Notes: generated from the letters alone by a model not told the origin. Shown: positions 34,672 to 44,211, counted from the stretch's first letter. The stretch: DNA of 64,000 nucleotides from UBA2040 sp041751955 (GCA_041751955.1 JBGSIB010000074.1:48444-112443), one strand, 5' to 3'. Numbers and translations: made by a program.

Positions 34672-34907
34672 TTGTCTATAAAATTAAGGGTGCGAATATA
34701 ATTAGATGAATTGATTTTTAAAAATTTAGTTCACATAAAGAGTAAGTTATCATGATTTATTTTGCACTTAAAAGGTTAAATGAAGAATTTTCATGTAAAA
34801 TTTGGCTAGCTTGATTGTATCTTATCCACTTTACAAGGTTTATAATTCCAGGGACCTACACCTCTTTACTAGCCGATTTTGTTCGAATTTTATACAAAAA
34901 TTTTCCT

Positions 34908-35870
34908 ATGACACGCTTCATATCCGTTCTGCTTGTATTTTTGTTTATTACATCTTGTGTTCCAGCAAAAAAATACAAAGAGTTAGTTGAAAAAGAAAAA
35001 ATTTGTTCTGAAGAGCTTCAGCGCTATAAAACTTCTTCTTTAAATTTTGAAGGACAAGCCACCGATTACATGAAGCGTTATGATGTGCTCACAAAAGAAG
35101 TTGACGCGCTAAAATCAGATACGTCTAGATTGGGGCATGAACACAGAACTTTGCAGGCACAATGGAATAAAATGATGGCCGATAATAAAGCGCTTGAATC
35201 GCAATTTGATGTTTACCGAAAAACGGGTGAAAAAACGACAGCTAGTTTGCAAAAAGACTTGGAGTCTAAAAATTTGGAATTGCAACGTAAACAAGAGGTT
35301 CTCAATACTTTGGAAAAAGATTTGGCGGCAAAAGAAGTGTTGCTAGCCGAGCGCGAAGCCCGTGTGAATGAATTGGAAGAAGCCATTGCCAGAAAGGATG
35401 AAGCCCAAAATCAATTGAAGCTAAGAGTAGCCAATGCCTTGGTTGGTTACGAAAATCAAGGTTTGACGGTGGTTCAAAAAAACGGAAAAATATATGTGAG
35501 TTTGGAAGCCAAACTTTTGTTTAAATCAGGCAGTACCTTTGTGGAAGCGGAAGGTAAAAAAGCGCTCATCGATTTGGCCAAAGTACTCCAAAGCGAAAAA
35601 GATTTAGAAATTATCGTAGAAGGTCACACCGACACCGATGCCTTGAAAAGTGCGACAAGCCCTAAAAACAATTGGGAATTATCCGTTCTCCGAGCGACAT
35701 CGGTTGTGGAAATCATGTTGGGCAACTCAACGATGGACCCAACAAAACTAATGCCAGCAGGACGATCTGAATATTTACCTGTTGATCCAAAAGACAAAGC
35801 AAAAAATAGACGAATAGAAATTATCATTTCTCCCAATTTGAGCGAACTATTCAACATTATTTCAAAATAA
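34908..35870 (+). CDS. OmpA-family lipoprotein with coiled coil
   Basis: 320 aa from the ATG at 34908, chosen for its lipoprotein signal peptide (FISVLLVFLFITS-C, Cys at about residue 17); the open frame starts 31 codons earlier without a signal. A long coiled coil occupies about 25-190 (heptad-like, Lys/Glu/Leu rich). The C-terminal OmpA domain (about 205-315) has EIIVEGHTDTDAL (about 250), the NNWELSVLRATSVV helix and GRSEYLPVDPKDKAKNRRIEI, with the Asp and Arg that bind peptidoglycan diaminopimelate. It should tether the membrane it is anchored in to the cell wall. It has its own terminator; the next gene, uvrC, is independently transcribed. Confidence 0.9.
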   Translation: MTRFISVLLVFLFITSCVPAKKYKELVEKEKICSEELQRYKTSSLNFEGQATDYMKRYDVLTKEVDALKSDTSRLGHEHRTLQAQWNKMMADNKALESQFDVYRKTGEKTTASLQKDLESKNLELQRKQEVLNTLEKDLAAKEVLLAEREARVNELEEAIARKDEAQNQLKLRVANALVGYENQGLTVVQKNGKIYVSLEAKLLFKSGSTFVEAEGKKALIDLAKVLQSEKDLEIIVEGHTDTDALKSATSPKNNWELSVLRATSVVEIMLGNSTMDPTKLMPAGRSEYLPVDPKDKAKNRRIEIIISPNLSELFNIISK

Positions 35871-35893
35871 TCTCTCCCAAAATCAGCTAGAGC

Positions 35894-35929
35894 AAAAAAC
35901 CTTGGTTCTGTATGGAGCTGAGGTTTTTT
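35894..35929 (+). terminator. Terminator of the OmpA gene
   Basis: AAAAAACCT (35894-35902) pairs with AGGTTTTTT (35921-35929), followed by T. The T run also provides the -33 region of the uvrC promoter. Confidence 0.65.
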
Positions 35930-35954
35930 GTTGCCTGAATTTCTCTTATTTTTG
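35927..35954 (+). promoter_or_regulatory. Promoter TTTG-N16-TATTTTTG, 4 nt before the uvrC ATG
   Basis: The exact -33 and -7 boxes are separated by a slightly short spacer of 16 nt. The -7 box ends 4 nt before the ATG at 35959, so the mRNA may be leaderless. It overlaps the upstream terminator. Confidence 0.45.
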
Positions 35955-35958
35955 CCCT

Positions 35959-37758
35959 ATGTCTTCAATTCCCGAAAAATTGAGTTTGCAGCTTCAAACC
36001 TTGCCCTCCAAACCTGGAGTGTATCAATATTTCGATAAAAACGATACCATCATTTATGTTGGAAAAGCGAAGAATCTCAAAAACCGAGTCAAATCTTACT
36101 TTGTAAAAAACCATGATTATGCCAAGACGCGCATTTTGGTTCGACAAATTGAGCGACTAGAATACATAGTCGTCGAAACGGAATTGGATGCCTTGTTACT
36201 GGAAAATAATTTAATCAAAAAATATTTACCGAAATACAATATCGAATTAAAAGACGACAAAACGTATCCTTGGATTTGCATTAAGAACGAGCCATTTCCA
36301 CGCATTTTTTCTACGCGACGTATCATAAAAGATGGCTCCAAATATTTTGGTCCTTACCCCAATGTTAAAAGCATGCATACCTTGTTGGGCTTGATCAAAG
36401 ATCTTTATCCCTTGCGCAACTGCAACTTGGATTTGAATGAAAATAAAATTGCCGAAAACAAATACAAAGTTTGCTTAGAATATCATATTGGCAATTGCAA
36501 AGGTCCGTGCGTGGGTCTTGAAAAGCTCGAGAAATACAACAATTACATTGCAGAAATAGAACATTTGTTGAGCGGTAATCTTACTTCAGTTACGAAATCT
36601 TTGAAGCAAAAAATGCAGACTCATGCTGCCAATTATGAATTCGAGGAAGCACAAGTTTTAAAGAACCAATTGCAGCATTTAGAAAACTACCAGAGCAAAT
36701 CGGCTGTGGTTTCCAATACCATTACACAATGCGATGTGATTACCGTTTTACAAGATGAAAAATCGGCTTTTGTCAACTATTTAGTCGTTAAAGATGGCGC
36801 TATCATTCACGGATACACTGTTGAAGTAAAGAAAAAGTTGGATGAAAATTTGACGGATATCATTGGCTTTGTTTTACCCGAATTGCGCTTGAAATTCAAT
36901 AGTTTATCCAAGGAAATTTTGATTCAGGAAGAAATAGATATTGAGTTTGATGATCTAAAATTATCCATTCCACAGCGTGGCGATAGAAAAAAACTCATAG
37001 ATCTTTCCGTTAGAAACACCACTTTTTATCGACTGGAAAAATTGAAACAGGAAAAAATTGTTTCGCCTGAAAAACACCAAGATCGCATTTTGGCGCAACT
37101 GCAAAAGGACTTCCGTGTTCCCGAATTACCCGTACATATCGAATGTTTTGACAACAGTAATATTCAAGGAACAAATCCCGTTTCCGCCTGCGTGGTATTC
37201 AAAAACGCCAAACCGAGCAAAAAAGATTACCGACATTTTAATATCAAAACCGTTGAAGGTCCCGATGATTTCGCCAGCATGTACGAAGCCGTGTACCGCA
37301 GATACAAGCGAGTGTTGGACGAAAACCTTTCACTCCCGCAATTGTTGGTCATTGACGGTGGCAAGGGACAATTGAGTTCATCGTTAAAAGCTTTGGACGA
37401 TTTAGGCATACGTGGCAAAATTGTCATTGTGGGAATTGCCAAAAGATTGGAAGAAATCTTTTTCCCGGGCGATCAATATCCCATTTACATTGATAAACGT
37501 TCCGAAAGTTTGAAAGTCATTCAATTCATGCGCAACGAAGCCCATCGATTTGGCATTACACATCACCGAAACCGTCGTTCGAAAGCAGCATTGAGTTCAG
37601 AAATACTTGAAATTGAAGGTATTGGTCCAAAAACGCAAGAACTTTTGATTCGTCATTTCAAATCTGTTCAAGGCATCCGAAAAGCATCCAAAGAAGAGCT
37701 CGTTGATCAGGTTGGTAGCGCCAAGGCTGAAATACTTTTTCGCTATTTCCAATCGTAA
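35959..37758 (+). CDS. uvrC: Excinuclease ABC subunit C
   Basis: 599 aa from the ATG at 35959; the 19 residues upstream in frame lack family similarity and lie within the terminator/promoter. UvrC makes the 3' and 5' incisions in nucleotide excision repair after UvrAB loads it. There is an N-terminal GIY-YIG nuclease domain (PGVYQYFDKNDTIIYVGKAK, about 16-35, with R and E further on), a Cys-rich segment (CLEYHIGNCKGPCVGL, about 172-187), a UVR motif (ANYEFEEAQVLKNQLQHL, about 225), a C-terminal RNase H-like nuclease (ECFDNSNIQGT, about 395; VIDGGKGQL, about 465) and terminal helix-hairpin-helix motifs (EGIGPKTQELLIRHF). It is complete. Confidence 0.96.
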   Translation: MSSIPEKLSLQLQTLPSKPGVYQYFDKNDTIIYVGKAKNLKNRVKSYFVKNHDYAKTRILVRQIERLEYIVVETELDALLLENNLIKKYLPKYNIELKDDKTYPWICIKNEPFPRIFSTRRIIKDGSKYFGPYPNVKSMHTLLGLIKDLYPLRNCNLDLNENKIAENKYKVCLEYHIGNCKGPCVGLEKLEKYNNYIAEIEHLLSGNLTSVTKSLKQKMQTHAANYEFEEAQVLKNQLQHLENYQSKSAVVSNTITQCDVITVLQDEKSAFVNYLVVKDGAIIHGYTVEVKKKLDENLTDIIGFVLPELRLKFNSLSKEILIQEEIDIEFDDLKLSIPQRGDRKKLIDLSVRNTTFYRLEKLKQEKIVSPEKHQDRILAQLQKDFRVPELPVHIECFDNSNIQGTNPVSACVVFKNAKPSKKDYRHFNIKTVEGPDDFASMYEAVYRRYKRVLDENLSLPQLLVIDGGKGQLSSSLKALDDLGIRGKIVIVGIAKRLEEIFFPGDQYPIYIDKRSESLKVIQFMRNEAHRFGITHHRNRRSKAALSSEILEIEGIGPKTQELLIRHFKSVQGIRKASKEELVDQVGSAKAEILFRYFQS

Positions 37759-37798
37759 CTTTTCACCAATTTCCTTTTGATAAATCCTTGGTTCCCCT

Positions 37799-37830
37799 AT
37801 TGAAATCAAGCATTTCATAATTTACTTTTG
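37799..37830 (+). promoter_or_regulatory. Promoter ATTG-N20-TACTTTTG, 4 nt before the amidase ATG
   Basis: The exact -7 box (37823-37830) has a near-exact -33 box (37799-37802) at ideal spacing. It ends 4 nt before the ATG at 37835. Confidence 0.5.
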
Positions 37831-37834
37831 TACT

Positions 37835-38734
37835 ATGCGTAGTGCTGTCGTTTTTATTTTAATTGCTTTCTTATTTGTTGGGATGAAAGCTCCCGAAACG
37901 ATTACGGTTGTTATCGATGCAGGTCATGGCGGAAAAGATCCAGGACATCTGAGTCATTCAAAAAGCCATAAAACAGAAAAGGAAATCAATCTTCTCATTG
38001 CCAATTATTTAGGCGGATATATTGAAAAAAACTTGCAGAACGTGACGGTTGTCTACACCCGAAAAGATGATACTTTTTTATCTTTAGACGAGCGAGTTGA
38101 AATAGCCAATTCAAAAAATGCGGATTATTTCATCAGCGTCCACTGCAATGGCAATCCGAAAAAAACGGTATTCGGAACAGAGAGTCATATCCACGATTTT
38201 TCGGCTAAGAAATCTTACAATCTGGCCAAAGATATTGAAGCTCAATTCTCACAAAGAGCAGGAAGAAATTCCAGAGGAGTGAAAAACAACGACGATAGAG
38301 CCCATTCCATTCAAGTGTTGAAATTCACAAAAATGACCAGTGTTTTGGTAGAATGTGGATTTTTAACCAATGCTACGGAAGCCAATTATTTGAATACCCA
38401 ACACGGTCAAGAAATACTAGCATCCGCCATTTTCAGAGCTTTTCGCGGGTCGGTTGAGCGAGATTTTCCGAACGTCACAATCAAAAGAGAGGCCGAAAAA
38501 GACAAGGAATACACCATTCAGTTGATGTCCTCAAAAACGTGGATAGACACCGATAGTCCTGAATTCAAAAGATTGAATATGGAAGTGAGACGTGTAGAGC
38601 TGAACACAACGAAAGCCTACAAATACATTTACTACGCGGGAACTTTTGAAACCATACTCGAAGCCAAAGAGGTTTTGGTGAAAGTGAAAGCAAAAGGCTA
38701 CAAAGACGCCTTGGTTGTTCCCAAAAAAGACTAA
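37835..38734 (+). CDS. N-acetylmuramoyl-L-alanine amidase with SPOR-like C-terminus
   Basis: 299 aa. A signal peptide or anchor (about 1-18, AVVFILIAFLFVGM) is followed by an Amidase_3 domain that cleaves the MurNAc-L-Ala bond of peptidoglycan. Zinc ligands and the catalytic Glu are visible in VVIDAGHGGKDPG (about 26-38), EKEINLL (Glu, about 50), FISVHCNGN (about 100) and VLVECGFLTNATEANYL (about 171). Residues about 225-298 (EYTIQLMSSK, KYIYYAGTF, GYKDALVV) resemble a SPOR module, which would direct it to septal cell wall. It probably takes part in daughter-cell separation. There is a single-gene promoter with a leaderless-type start. Confidence 0.92.
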   Translation: MRSAVVFILIAFLFVGMKAPETITVVIDAGHGGKDPGHLSHSKSHKTEKEINLLIANYLGGYIEKNLQNVTVVYTRKDDTFLSLDERVEIANSKNADYFISVHCNGNPKKTVFGTESHIHDFSAKKSYNLAKDIEAQFSQRAGRNSRGVKNNDDRAHSIQVLKFTKMTSVLVECGFLTNATEANYLNTQHGQEILASAIFRAFRGSVERDFPNVTIKREAEKDKEYTIQLMSSKTWIDTDSPEFKRLNMEVRRVELNTTKAYKYIYYAGTFETILEAKEVLVKVKAKGYKDALVVPKKD

Positions 38735-38768
38735 AAAAACGTCTCTTTACATCAGTGTTGATATCTTA

Positions 38769-38800
38769 TTTACAAAAAATTGAATTTTCGATTATCTTTG
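38769..38800 (+). promoter_or_regulatory. Promoter TTTA-N20-TATCTTTG for the DksA-like gene
   Basis: The exact -7 box TATCTTTG (38793-38800) has a one-mismatch -33 box at 38769-38772. The leader is about 40 nt. Confidence 0.4.
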
Positions 38801-38847
38801 CGTGATTCTAGAAAAAATTCATTTCTAATCCGTAAATACAACTTCCA

Positions 38848-39231
38848 ATGGACGTAGAAAAAACAAGATATTCAGACTCAGACTTAGAGGAATTCAAAGA
38901 ATTGATTCTTCAAAAACTGAGTGAAGCAAAAGAAGATTACGATTTACTTCGTGATTCTTTATCCAACAGTGACAATCACGGAACTGACGACACAGGCCGA
39001 ACTTTCAATATGATGGAAGATGGTTCAGAAACTTTATCACGTGAAGAAGTAGCGCAATTGGCTGTTCGTCAGGAGAAATTTATCCAAAGTTTGCACAGCG
39101 CACTAATCCGTATTGAAAACAAAACCTATGGTATTTGTCGTGTAACGGGTAAGCTTATTCGCAAGGAAAGATTGAAATTGGTTCCTCACGCAACATTGAG
39201 CATCGACGCTAAAAATGCACAAGGAAACTAA
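38848..39231 (+). CDS. TraR/DksA-family protein with degenerate zinc finger
   Basis: 127 aa. A helical hairpin (about 10-75, DLEEFKELILQKLSEAKEDY, DDTGRTFNM) is followed by the C-terminal region YGICRVTGKLIRKERLKLVPHATL (about 91-114, split for reference at CRVTGKL and VPHATL). The classical DksA C-x2-C...C-x2-C finger is reduced to one Cys, a Thr and a His, so zinc binding is doubtful; this degenerate form is common in Bacteroidota. DksA relatives bind the RNA polymerase secondary channel and modulate stringent-response transcription. It overlaps lspA by 17 nt and shares its transcript. Confidence 0.9.
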   Translation: MDVEKTRYSDSDLEEFKELILQKLSEAKEDYDLLRDSLSNSDNHGTDDTGRTFNMMEDGSETLSREEVAQLAVRQEKFIQSLHSALIRIENKTYGICRVTGKLIRKERLKLVPHATLSIDAKNAQGN

Positions 39232-39952
39232 ACTCCCTGTTAAAAATATAATCATTGCCTTTATTCTGGTCGCCCTTGTATTGGTGGCTGATCAATGGAT
39301 AAAAGTGTATGTAAAATCCACCTTTTCGACCAACGAAATTCGCCCTTTGATTGGTGATTGGTTTGTTTTACAATACATCGAAAATCAAGGAATGGCCTTT
39401 GGTGCAACTTTTAGCACCTCGCTTTGGGGGAAATTAACCTTGAGTTTGTTTCGCGTTTTCGCCATCGTTGGGATAGCATATTATTTGATTTCTCAAGCCA
39501 GAAAAGGTGCTCGACGAGAATTTATCATTGCTTTGAGCCTTATACTTGCTGGCGCGACTGGAAACCTCATCGACAGTATGTTTTACGATTATGTGTTTCC
39601 TTATGATCCTTGTTTTCCTTTTAATCATGCAGATGGATCTGGTTTGATGCACGAATGCGAACCTTTTGGTCAGATTGAGGTAAAACATCAAGGATTCTTA
39701 TTTGGCAATGTGGTGGATATGTTTCGCTTCCAAGCGCAGTGGCCACAATGGATGCCTTATTTAGGTGGTAAGGACGTTTTTCCAGCTATTTGGAATCTTG
39801 CCGATGGTTCTATCACGCTAGGCGTTTTTATGGTCTTCTTCCGTCAGCGCAAGTACTTTCCGAAAAAGCAAAAAGAAGAAGCTGTTGACCCAGTGGAGAA
39901 AGAGGTCATGCAGGATTTGGATGAGGGCTTTGAAGACGAGATAAAAGACTAA
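39215..39952 (+). CDS. lspA: Prolipoprotein signal peptidase (signal peptidase II)
   Basis: 245 aa, longer than the about 165 aa of E. coli LspA. It cleaves the signal peptide of lipoproteins after lipidation, in the inner membrane; many lipoproteins in this window depend on it. Four hydrophobic segments are present (about 10-28, 70-90, 99-118 and 194-214). The catalytic Asp residues are in GNVVDMFRF (about 167) and IWNLADGSIT (about 193). The extra length lies mainly between helices 3 and 4 (about 125-165, with VFPYDPCFPFNHADG), a periplasmic insertion typical of Bacteroidota, and in an acidic C-terminal tail. It overlaps the DksA-like gene by 17 nt. Confidence 0.94.
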   Translation: MHKETKLPVKNIIIAFILVALVLVADQWIKVYVKSTFSTNEIRPLIGDWFVLQYIENQGMAFGATFSTSLWGKLTLSLFRVFAIVGIAYYLISQARKGARREFIIALSLILAGATGNLIDSMFYDYVFPYDPCFPFNHADGSGLMHECEPFGQIEVKHQGFLFGNVVDMFRFQAQWPQWMPYLGGKDVFPAIWNLADGSITLGVFMVFFRQRKYFPKKQKEEAVDPVEKEVMQDLDEGFEDEIKD

Positions 39953-40064
39953 GCACCAAGAAGGCATGCATTTACACAAAGGGTTTTTCTGATTTTTGAG
40001 CTAGCAGTTTTCGTGTAATTAGCAGTATTTCTATTGTGAATAATATTCTTCACTATATATTGTG

Positions 40065-40102
40065 AAAACAAAAAATCCCCACCAAATTTACTTGATGGGG
40101 AT
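40065..40102 (-). terminator. Terminator of the 41464-40118 gene; one of two identical 38-nt copies
   Basis: The stem ATCCCCACCAA/TTGATGGGGAT (one mismatch) encloses a short loop, and on the minus strand a T run follows. The same 38 nt recur unchanged at 44305-44342. Confidence 0.7.
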
Positions 40103-40117
40103 GAAAAACATTCATTT

Positions 40118-41464
40118 CTATTCAATCACAATTTTCTTCGTCACTTGCGAACCTTCGCCTTTTATCTGCAAGAGATACGTACCCTTGGCCAAATGAGAGA
40201 GATTTAATTCCACCTGTTTGCCTTCTGGTTTCATTTCCAAACATTTTCTGCCGTCGAGGGAGTACAACTCCAATTGGTCTATTCTTATTTCCGAAGAAAC
40301 AGTAAGATTGCCATCGCTTGGATTAGGGAAGACTTCAGCTTTCACGTTTTTGGTCAGTTCGTTTGTGCCTGCGTAAAATGTATTGGTTAGAACCGGTGCA
40401 CCATTTGGACCTCCACCATTTGTCGTTTTCCAAAGTTTCCAATCGTTGTTGAAAGCATCGTATGTGATGGCAAAACCAAGTGTATCATTGATAAACTCAA
40501 TGAACTCGACACCTGTAGATAGTGGAGCACTCGGAAAACTATTGAGTGTATAAAAACTATCGCCTTGGTCACAACCGCGATGTATGCGACCATCGCCTTG
40601 CATGAAAACACAGTTACCAGGTACAGCTAAATCTTTTGAATAACCCATTTGCGGGAAATGGATAATTTTTTGATTACCAAATGGGAGTGGATCTACCTGT
40701 AGTGAAACATAATTTTGCCCGTAATTCGGTCCCATTGTTTGCCCTTCCCAATTGTTCATGTTTCGATAAACCGTGTTGTTTTTTAAGGCACTAAAATCTT
40801 GCCTTCCTTGTGTATAAAAACGATATTGACTTACCGCAAAAGGATCAACCGTTAAATCATCAATATACAATGTATCATAGGCGAAATAAGCGAATTGATT
40901 GTTCATGGGCAAAACATCATTCGGAGCATATTCAAAAACTTTGGTCCAGGTTGCACCAAAATTGTTGGTTTGAAATATCCCATTTGAATAATAGAAAACT
41001 CCCGTACTATCATTTAAAAAATGTAGTGCATTATCATATGACAAACTAGGGCCAGATGAGGAGTCAATGACGACATTCGACCAAGTTTGACCATCGTCAA
41101 AACTACGATTGAACACTTTCAACTGATAACTCGGCTGTCCAGTAGGGAATACATTCATTAATGATACAAAATACAGATTACCATTTTCGGTGATTGCACC
41201 ATGGCCGTTTAATACCAACTTATTTGAAAAATAGCTTGAATCCCATGTCTGCCCTGAATCCACAGTATTATATATCATTGTCCCAAAAATAGGGGTTCCA
41301 TTGTTGCTTTGGTGAGCAATAATGAAACCTTTACCCGATTCATTAAACTTCAGATCTTTGATAAGAAAAGCTGAATAATTGTCTGGTATTTCCAATATCT
41401 CTTGAAACTGAGCATTTGCATTCAAACCAAAAACGAATGAAAGTATGAAAATGAATTGTTTCAT
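40118..41464 (-). CDS. Secreted protein with beta-propeller-like repeats and T9SS type A sorting domain
   Basis: 448 aa. A signal peptide ends in NANAQ (about residue 19). The body has regularly spaced strands ending in Asp-rich W(T/D)xVF or TxDxGxTW elements (DSGQTWDSS, FDDGQTWSNV, NNFGATWTKVF), the pattern of BNR/YCF48-type beta-propeller repeats. The C-terminus (VFPNPSDGNLTVS, about 376, to KKIVIE) is a T9SS type A sorting domain. No catalytic residues of a sialidase can be assigned. Its ATG overlaps the stop of the upstream 916-aa gene (4 nt), so the two are translationally coupled and probably act at the surface together. Confidence 0.85.
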   Translation of the reverse strand: MKQFIFILSFVFGLNANAQFQEILEIPDNYSAFLIKDLKFNESGKGFIIAHQSNNGTPIFGTMIYNTVDSGQTWDSSYFSNKLVLNGHGAITENGNLYFVSLMNVFPTGQPSYQLKVFNRSFDDGQTWSNVVIDSSSGPSLSYDNALHFLNDSTGVFYYSNGIFQTNNFGATWTKVFEYAPNDVLPMNNQFAYFAYDTLYIDDLTVDPFAVSQYRFYTQGRQDFSALKNNTVYRNMNNWEGQTMGPNYGQNYVSLQVDPLPFGNQKIIHFPQMGYSKDLAVPGNCVFMQGDGRIHRGCDQGDSFYTLNSFPSAPLSTGVEFIEFINDTLGFAITYDAFNNDWKLWKTTNGGGPNGAPVLTNTFYAGTNELTKNVKAEVFPNPSDGNLTVSSEIRIDQLELYSLDGRKCLEMKPEGKQVELNLSHLAKGTYLLQIKGEGSQVTKKIVIE

Positions 41465-44211
41465 TTTTTCTGAATTTGTTTTGTGATCATTCCGTTTTCA
41501 GAAATTATTCTTACCACATAACTTCCAGAAGATAAGCCCATAAGATCAAAAAAGTATTCGGTCGTGCTTAAATCATTTATCTGTTGAATAAGTTTGCCTT
41601 CAACACTGAATAATTCGATACTCTTAATTTGTTCCTTCGACTGAATAGTTAGGCTTTCAGAACTTGGGTTAGGGTATATCATAACATCAGTATGCAAATC
41701 ATTTTCATTTAAGGACAAATAAGTATTTATACCGTCCAATGTTAAAAAGGATCCCCAACTTGAGTAGGAGCTTCCAGTAAAGTTAGGAATATAATAATCA
41801 AGCGAACCAATGGCGGTATTGTATTCTTCCGTAAATAAACGTTCAACATTAGGTGTTGTCAGTGTATTCAAGGTATTTGTATTTCCCGCAAAAAACAATC
41901 TATTCACTCCATTCACATTCGTATAACTGAGAGCTGCACCGCCTTCAGAGTTTCTACCATGACCAAAATAGGTTGAATATTTTAGTACTGCATTTTCATC
42001 AAATACAGACACGTATGCATCGTATTGTGACCAGCTACCAGCATCTTTATCAGGTTCTAAATACCAATTTAAAGGTGCCTGAGCAGGAAATGGGATAGTA
42101 ACAGGAGTATTTGGAAAAGAAACGGGAGAAGTGGTACTGCTTCTCGTTGCACCTGTTATCGCAAAACCAATACTTGGGATAGCAACAATACTTGGCTTCG
42201 AATACTTCAACAAGATATCTGCTGAATAATCAAATAACTCATCCGCATTTCCCCCAAAATATCCTGCGTTTATATAATTTAATGGCGAGTTGGTCTGAGG
42301 AATTGAAAAGTTAAAATAGAAATGATCTTCCCTTTGACCAGTAACATTTGAAAGTCCATTCCCTATTATAGGCAAATCTGTGCTTCCCAAACAACTTATC
42401 TCATCAAACCCAACTGTGAATCCAACTCCATAGGTAACGTTTGTAAATGGGTCCGTCGATAAGCCGGTTATCACGTCGTCACCACAACTTCCATTATAAT
42501 AACTTGTATGTGTCAGAGCTGAATTTGCATTAAACACAGCAATGAAGCCATTTTTTCCAGATGCGTTTGGTTGAGTAGTGAAATTAAATGCCGAAGGTTG
42601 GTTCACCGCTGGAATTGTAAGTGTATAATTTGTATTCCCGCCAACTATCAAATCTCCAGATTCATTAGAGGCAGCAGAAGTAACTCTTTCTACATTAAAA
42701 CCAGTTGACCATGTTAGGTCATTATTTGAATCAAATTCTAAAATTAACCCGTCATTATCGTTACTATTGTTGTTGTATGCTCCCGCTTTGTTAAATGTCA
42801 AAGTATTGTTGTTTTTAATACCTACAATGTTTATGTTTCCGTTGCGGTAAAGTATATCGTATGCAACTTCAAGATCTGAACCATCTGCTCCAAAATAAGT
42901 GCTATATTGTAAAACGCCATTGGCGTCAAATTTAGCATAGAATATATCTTCGCAGGTTTCGCAATCAGTAAAAGAAACTTGAGGATTGGTCTGATCTCCT
43001 GACCAACCCGTTCCAAGTAAATCCACCATTGGAACATTTGCGGAACTTGATCCCCCTGTAATAAATAATGATTGACCATCTGTTGTTATGCCCGTTGCGT
43101 ATTCATCCGGTCCAATAGGTTTTTGGTCTGGCAAAGATACAGCAATGTCACCCCCAAAAAAAGTGTACCATTGAGGCTCTATGTCTTCGTTTAATTTGAA
43201 CATAAAAGCATCGAAACCGCCTGCATAAGAAGAAATCCCATTTCCTACGCTGCCCAAAAAATTGATGTTATTCGTCGTTCCAGCATAAATAACATTTCCT
43301 TCCTCGTCGTTAGTTACGTCGAACATCGTAGTTTTTCCCGTTTCCCCAATATACGAACTCCATTCCAAATTATCCCCTGCATCCTTTGCTAAAATTGGGT
43401 CGTTTCCTTGTTTTACGGATATAAAAACAGCATATTGGGTATCGTAATTGGGGACATCAAAAAATATTCTACCATTGGCATCCACATTGTAATTGGCTGT
43501 TAGGAAAGTCACATTGTTTGAATTATCTATTTGATAGGCAACAGGTTTGTGAAACTGATAAGTAGATTGATAACTCGAAATATTGACATTCCCACCTGAA
43601 AAATTTAGTGCTGTTAAACCGTCCAACTCAATTTTTATGGTATTAGGATTCACCTTTGGAGCGCAACGAAAAAGTGCTCTCAAACCCACTCTGTTATGCG
43701 ACAAACTCATGTCTACACCCGTATAGAGTGTTTCAAAAAACAATTCTCCAAATTCATTCACATTTTCAATACCAGTTGAAGTAAGTCCAGTATAAAAATG
43801 TCTTTTTGCATGTCCAACGAGATACGGTACAGGATTTAATCCCCGATATAATTCAGTTTTATCATCATAAAACCATAAATCTAATCGGTTAACATTGTAT
43901 ATGAACCCAAGCGTGTCCGCACTGTGAGCAGTCACAAAGGATAATCTATCCCTCAAAACATAGTCATAGAAATCAGGTTGGTTGCTGTAATAAAGTACTT
44001 CACTTGCCACAACGCCTGGTTGACCGAAAACTCCTAATTGGCCTCTGTTTTCTACAAAGCCTCCATTTTTATGAGATAGCTCTCTTTCATAATTTGCCAA
44101 CTGTAGTTCCATATACGGATAGTCATCAGTTTGAGCGAAAACCATTGCGCTTGTTAGTGCTAAACCTAATGCAATAAGCGAATTTTGAATTTTGAATTTT
44201 GAATTTTTCAT
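41461..44211 (-). CDS. Secreted SBBP-repeat protein with T9SS type A sorting domain
   Basis: 916 aa. A signal peptide ends at about MVFAQ (residue 26). Residues about 50-250 (NRGQLGVFG, VASEVLYYSNQPDFYDYVL, then YKFHKPVAYQ-type strands) are the N-terminal region that usually precedes SBBP beta-propeller repeats in Bacteroidota. The propeller follows, with recurrent YSTYFGADGSDL/WSSYIGETG and YATGITTDGQSLFITGG elements. The C-terminus (IYPNPSSESLTIQS, about 846, to KQIQKK) is a type A sorting domain. It is predicted to be exposed or released outside the cell. It lies upstream of a second T9SS protein with a 4-nt overlap. Confidence 0.85.
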   Translation of the reverse strand: MKNSKFKIQNSLIALGLALTSAMVFAQTDDYPYMELQLANYERELSHKNGGFVENRGQLGVFGQPGVVASEVLYYSNQPDFYDYVLRDRLSFVTAHSADTLGFIYNVNRLDLWFYDDKTELYRGLNPVPYLVGHAKRHFYTGLTSTGIENVNEFGELFFETLYTGVDMSLSHNRVGLRALFRCAPKVNPNTIKIELDGLTALNFSGGNVNISSYQSTYQFHKPVAYQIDNSNNVTFLTANYNVDANGRIFFDVPNYDTQYAVFISVKQGNDPILAKDAGDNLEWSSYIGETGKTTMFDVTNDEEGNVIYAGTTNNINFLGSVGNGISSYAGGFDAFMFKLNEDIEPQWYTFFGGDIAVSLPDQKPIGPDEYATGITTDGQSLFITGGSSSANVPMVDLLGTGWSGDQTNPQVSFTDCETCEDIFYAKFDANGVLQYSTYFGADGSDLEVAYDILYRNGNINIVGIKNNNTLTFNKAGAYNNNSNDNDGLILEFDSNNDLTWSTGFNVERVTSAASNESGDLIVGGNTNYTLTIPAVNQPSAFNFTTQPNASGKNGFIAVFNANSALTHTSYYNGSCGDDVITGLSTDPFTNVTYGVGFTVGFDEISCLGSTDLPIIGNGLSNVTGQREDHFYFNFSIPQTNSPLNYINAGYFGGNADELFDYSADILLKYSKPSIVAIPSIGFAITGATRSSTTSPVSFPNTPVTIPFPAQAPLNWYLEPDKDAGSWSQYDAYVSVFDENAVLKYSTYFGHGRNSEGGAALSYTNVNGVNRLFFAGNTNTLNTLTTPNVERLFTEEYNTAIGSLDYYIPNFTGSSYSSWGSFLTLDGINTYLSLNENDLHTDVMIYPNPSSESLTIQSKEQIKSIELFSVEGKLIQQINDLSTTEYFFDLMGLSSGSYVVRIISENGMITKQIQKK

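Noticed and set aside
39953..40060. Periodic CACCAAGAAGG...ACACAAAGGG sequence after lspA as a gene or RNA
   Set aside because: Resembles a short degenerate intergenic repeat; no structure or frame supports a gene.
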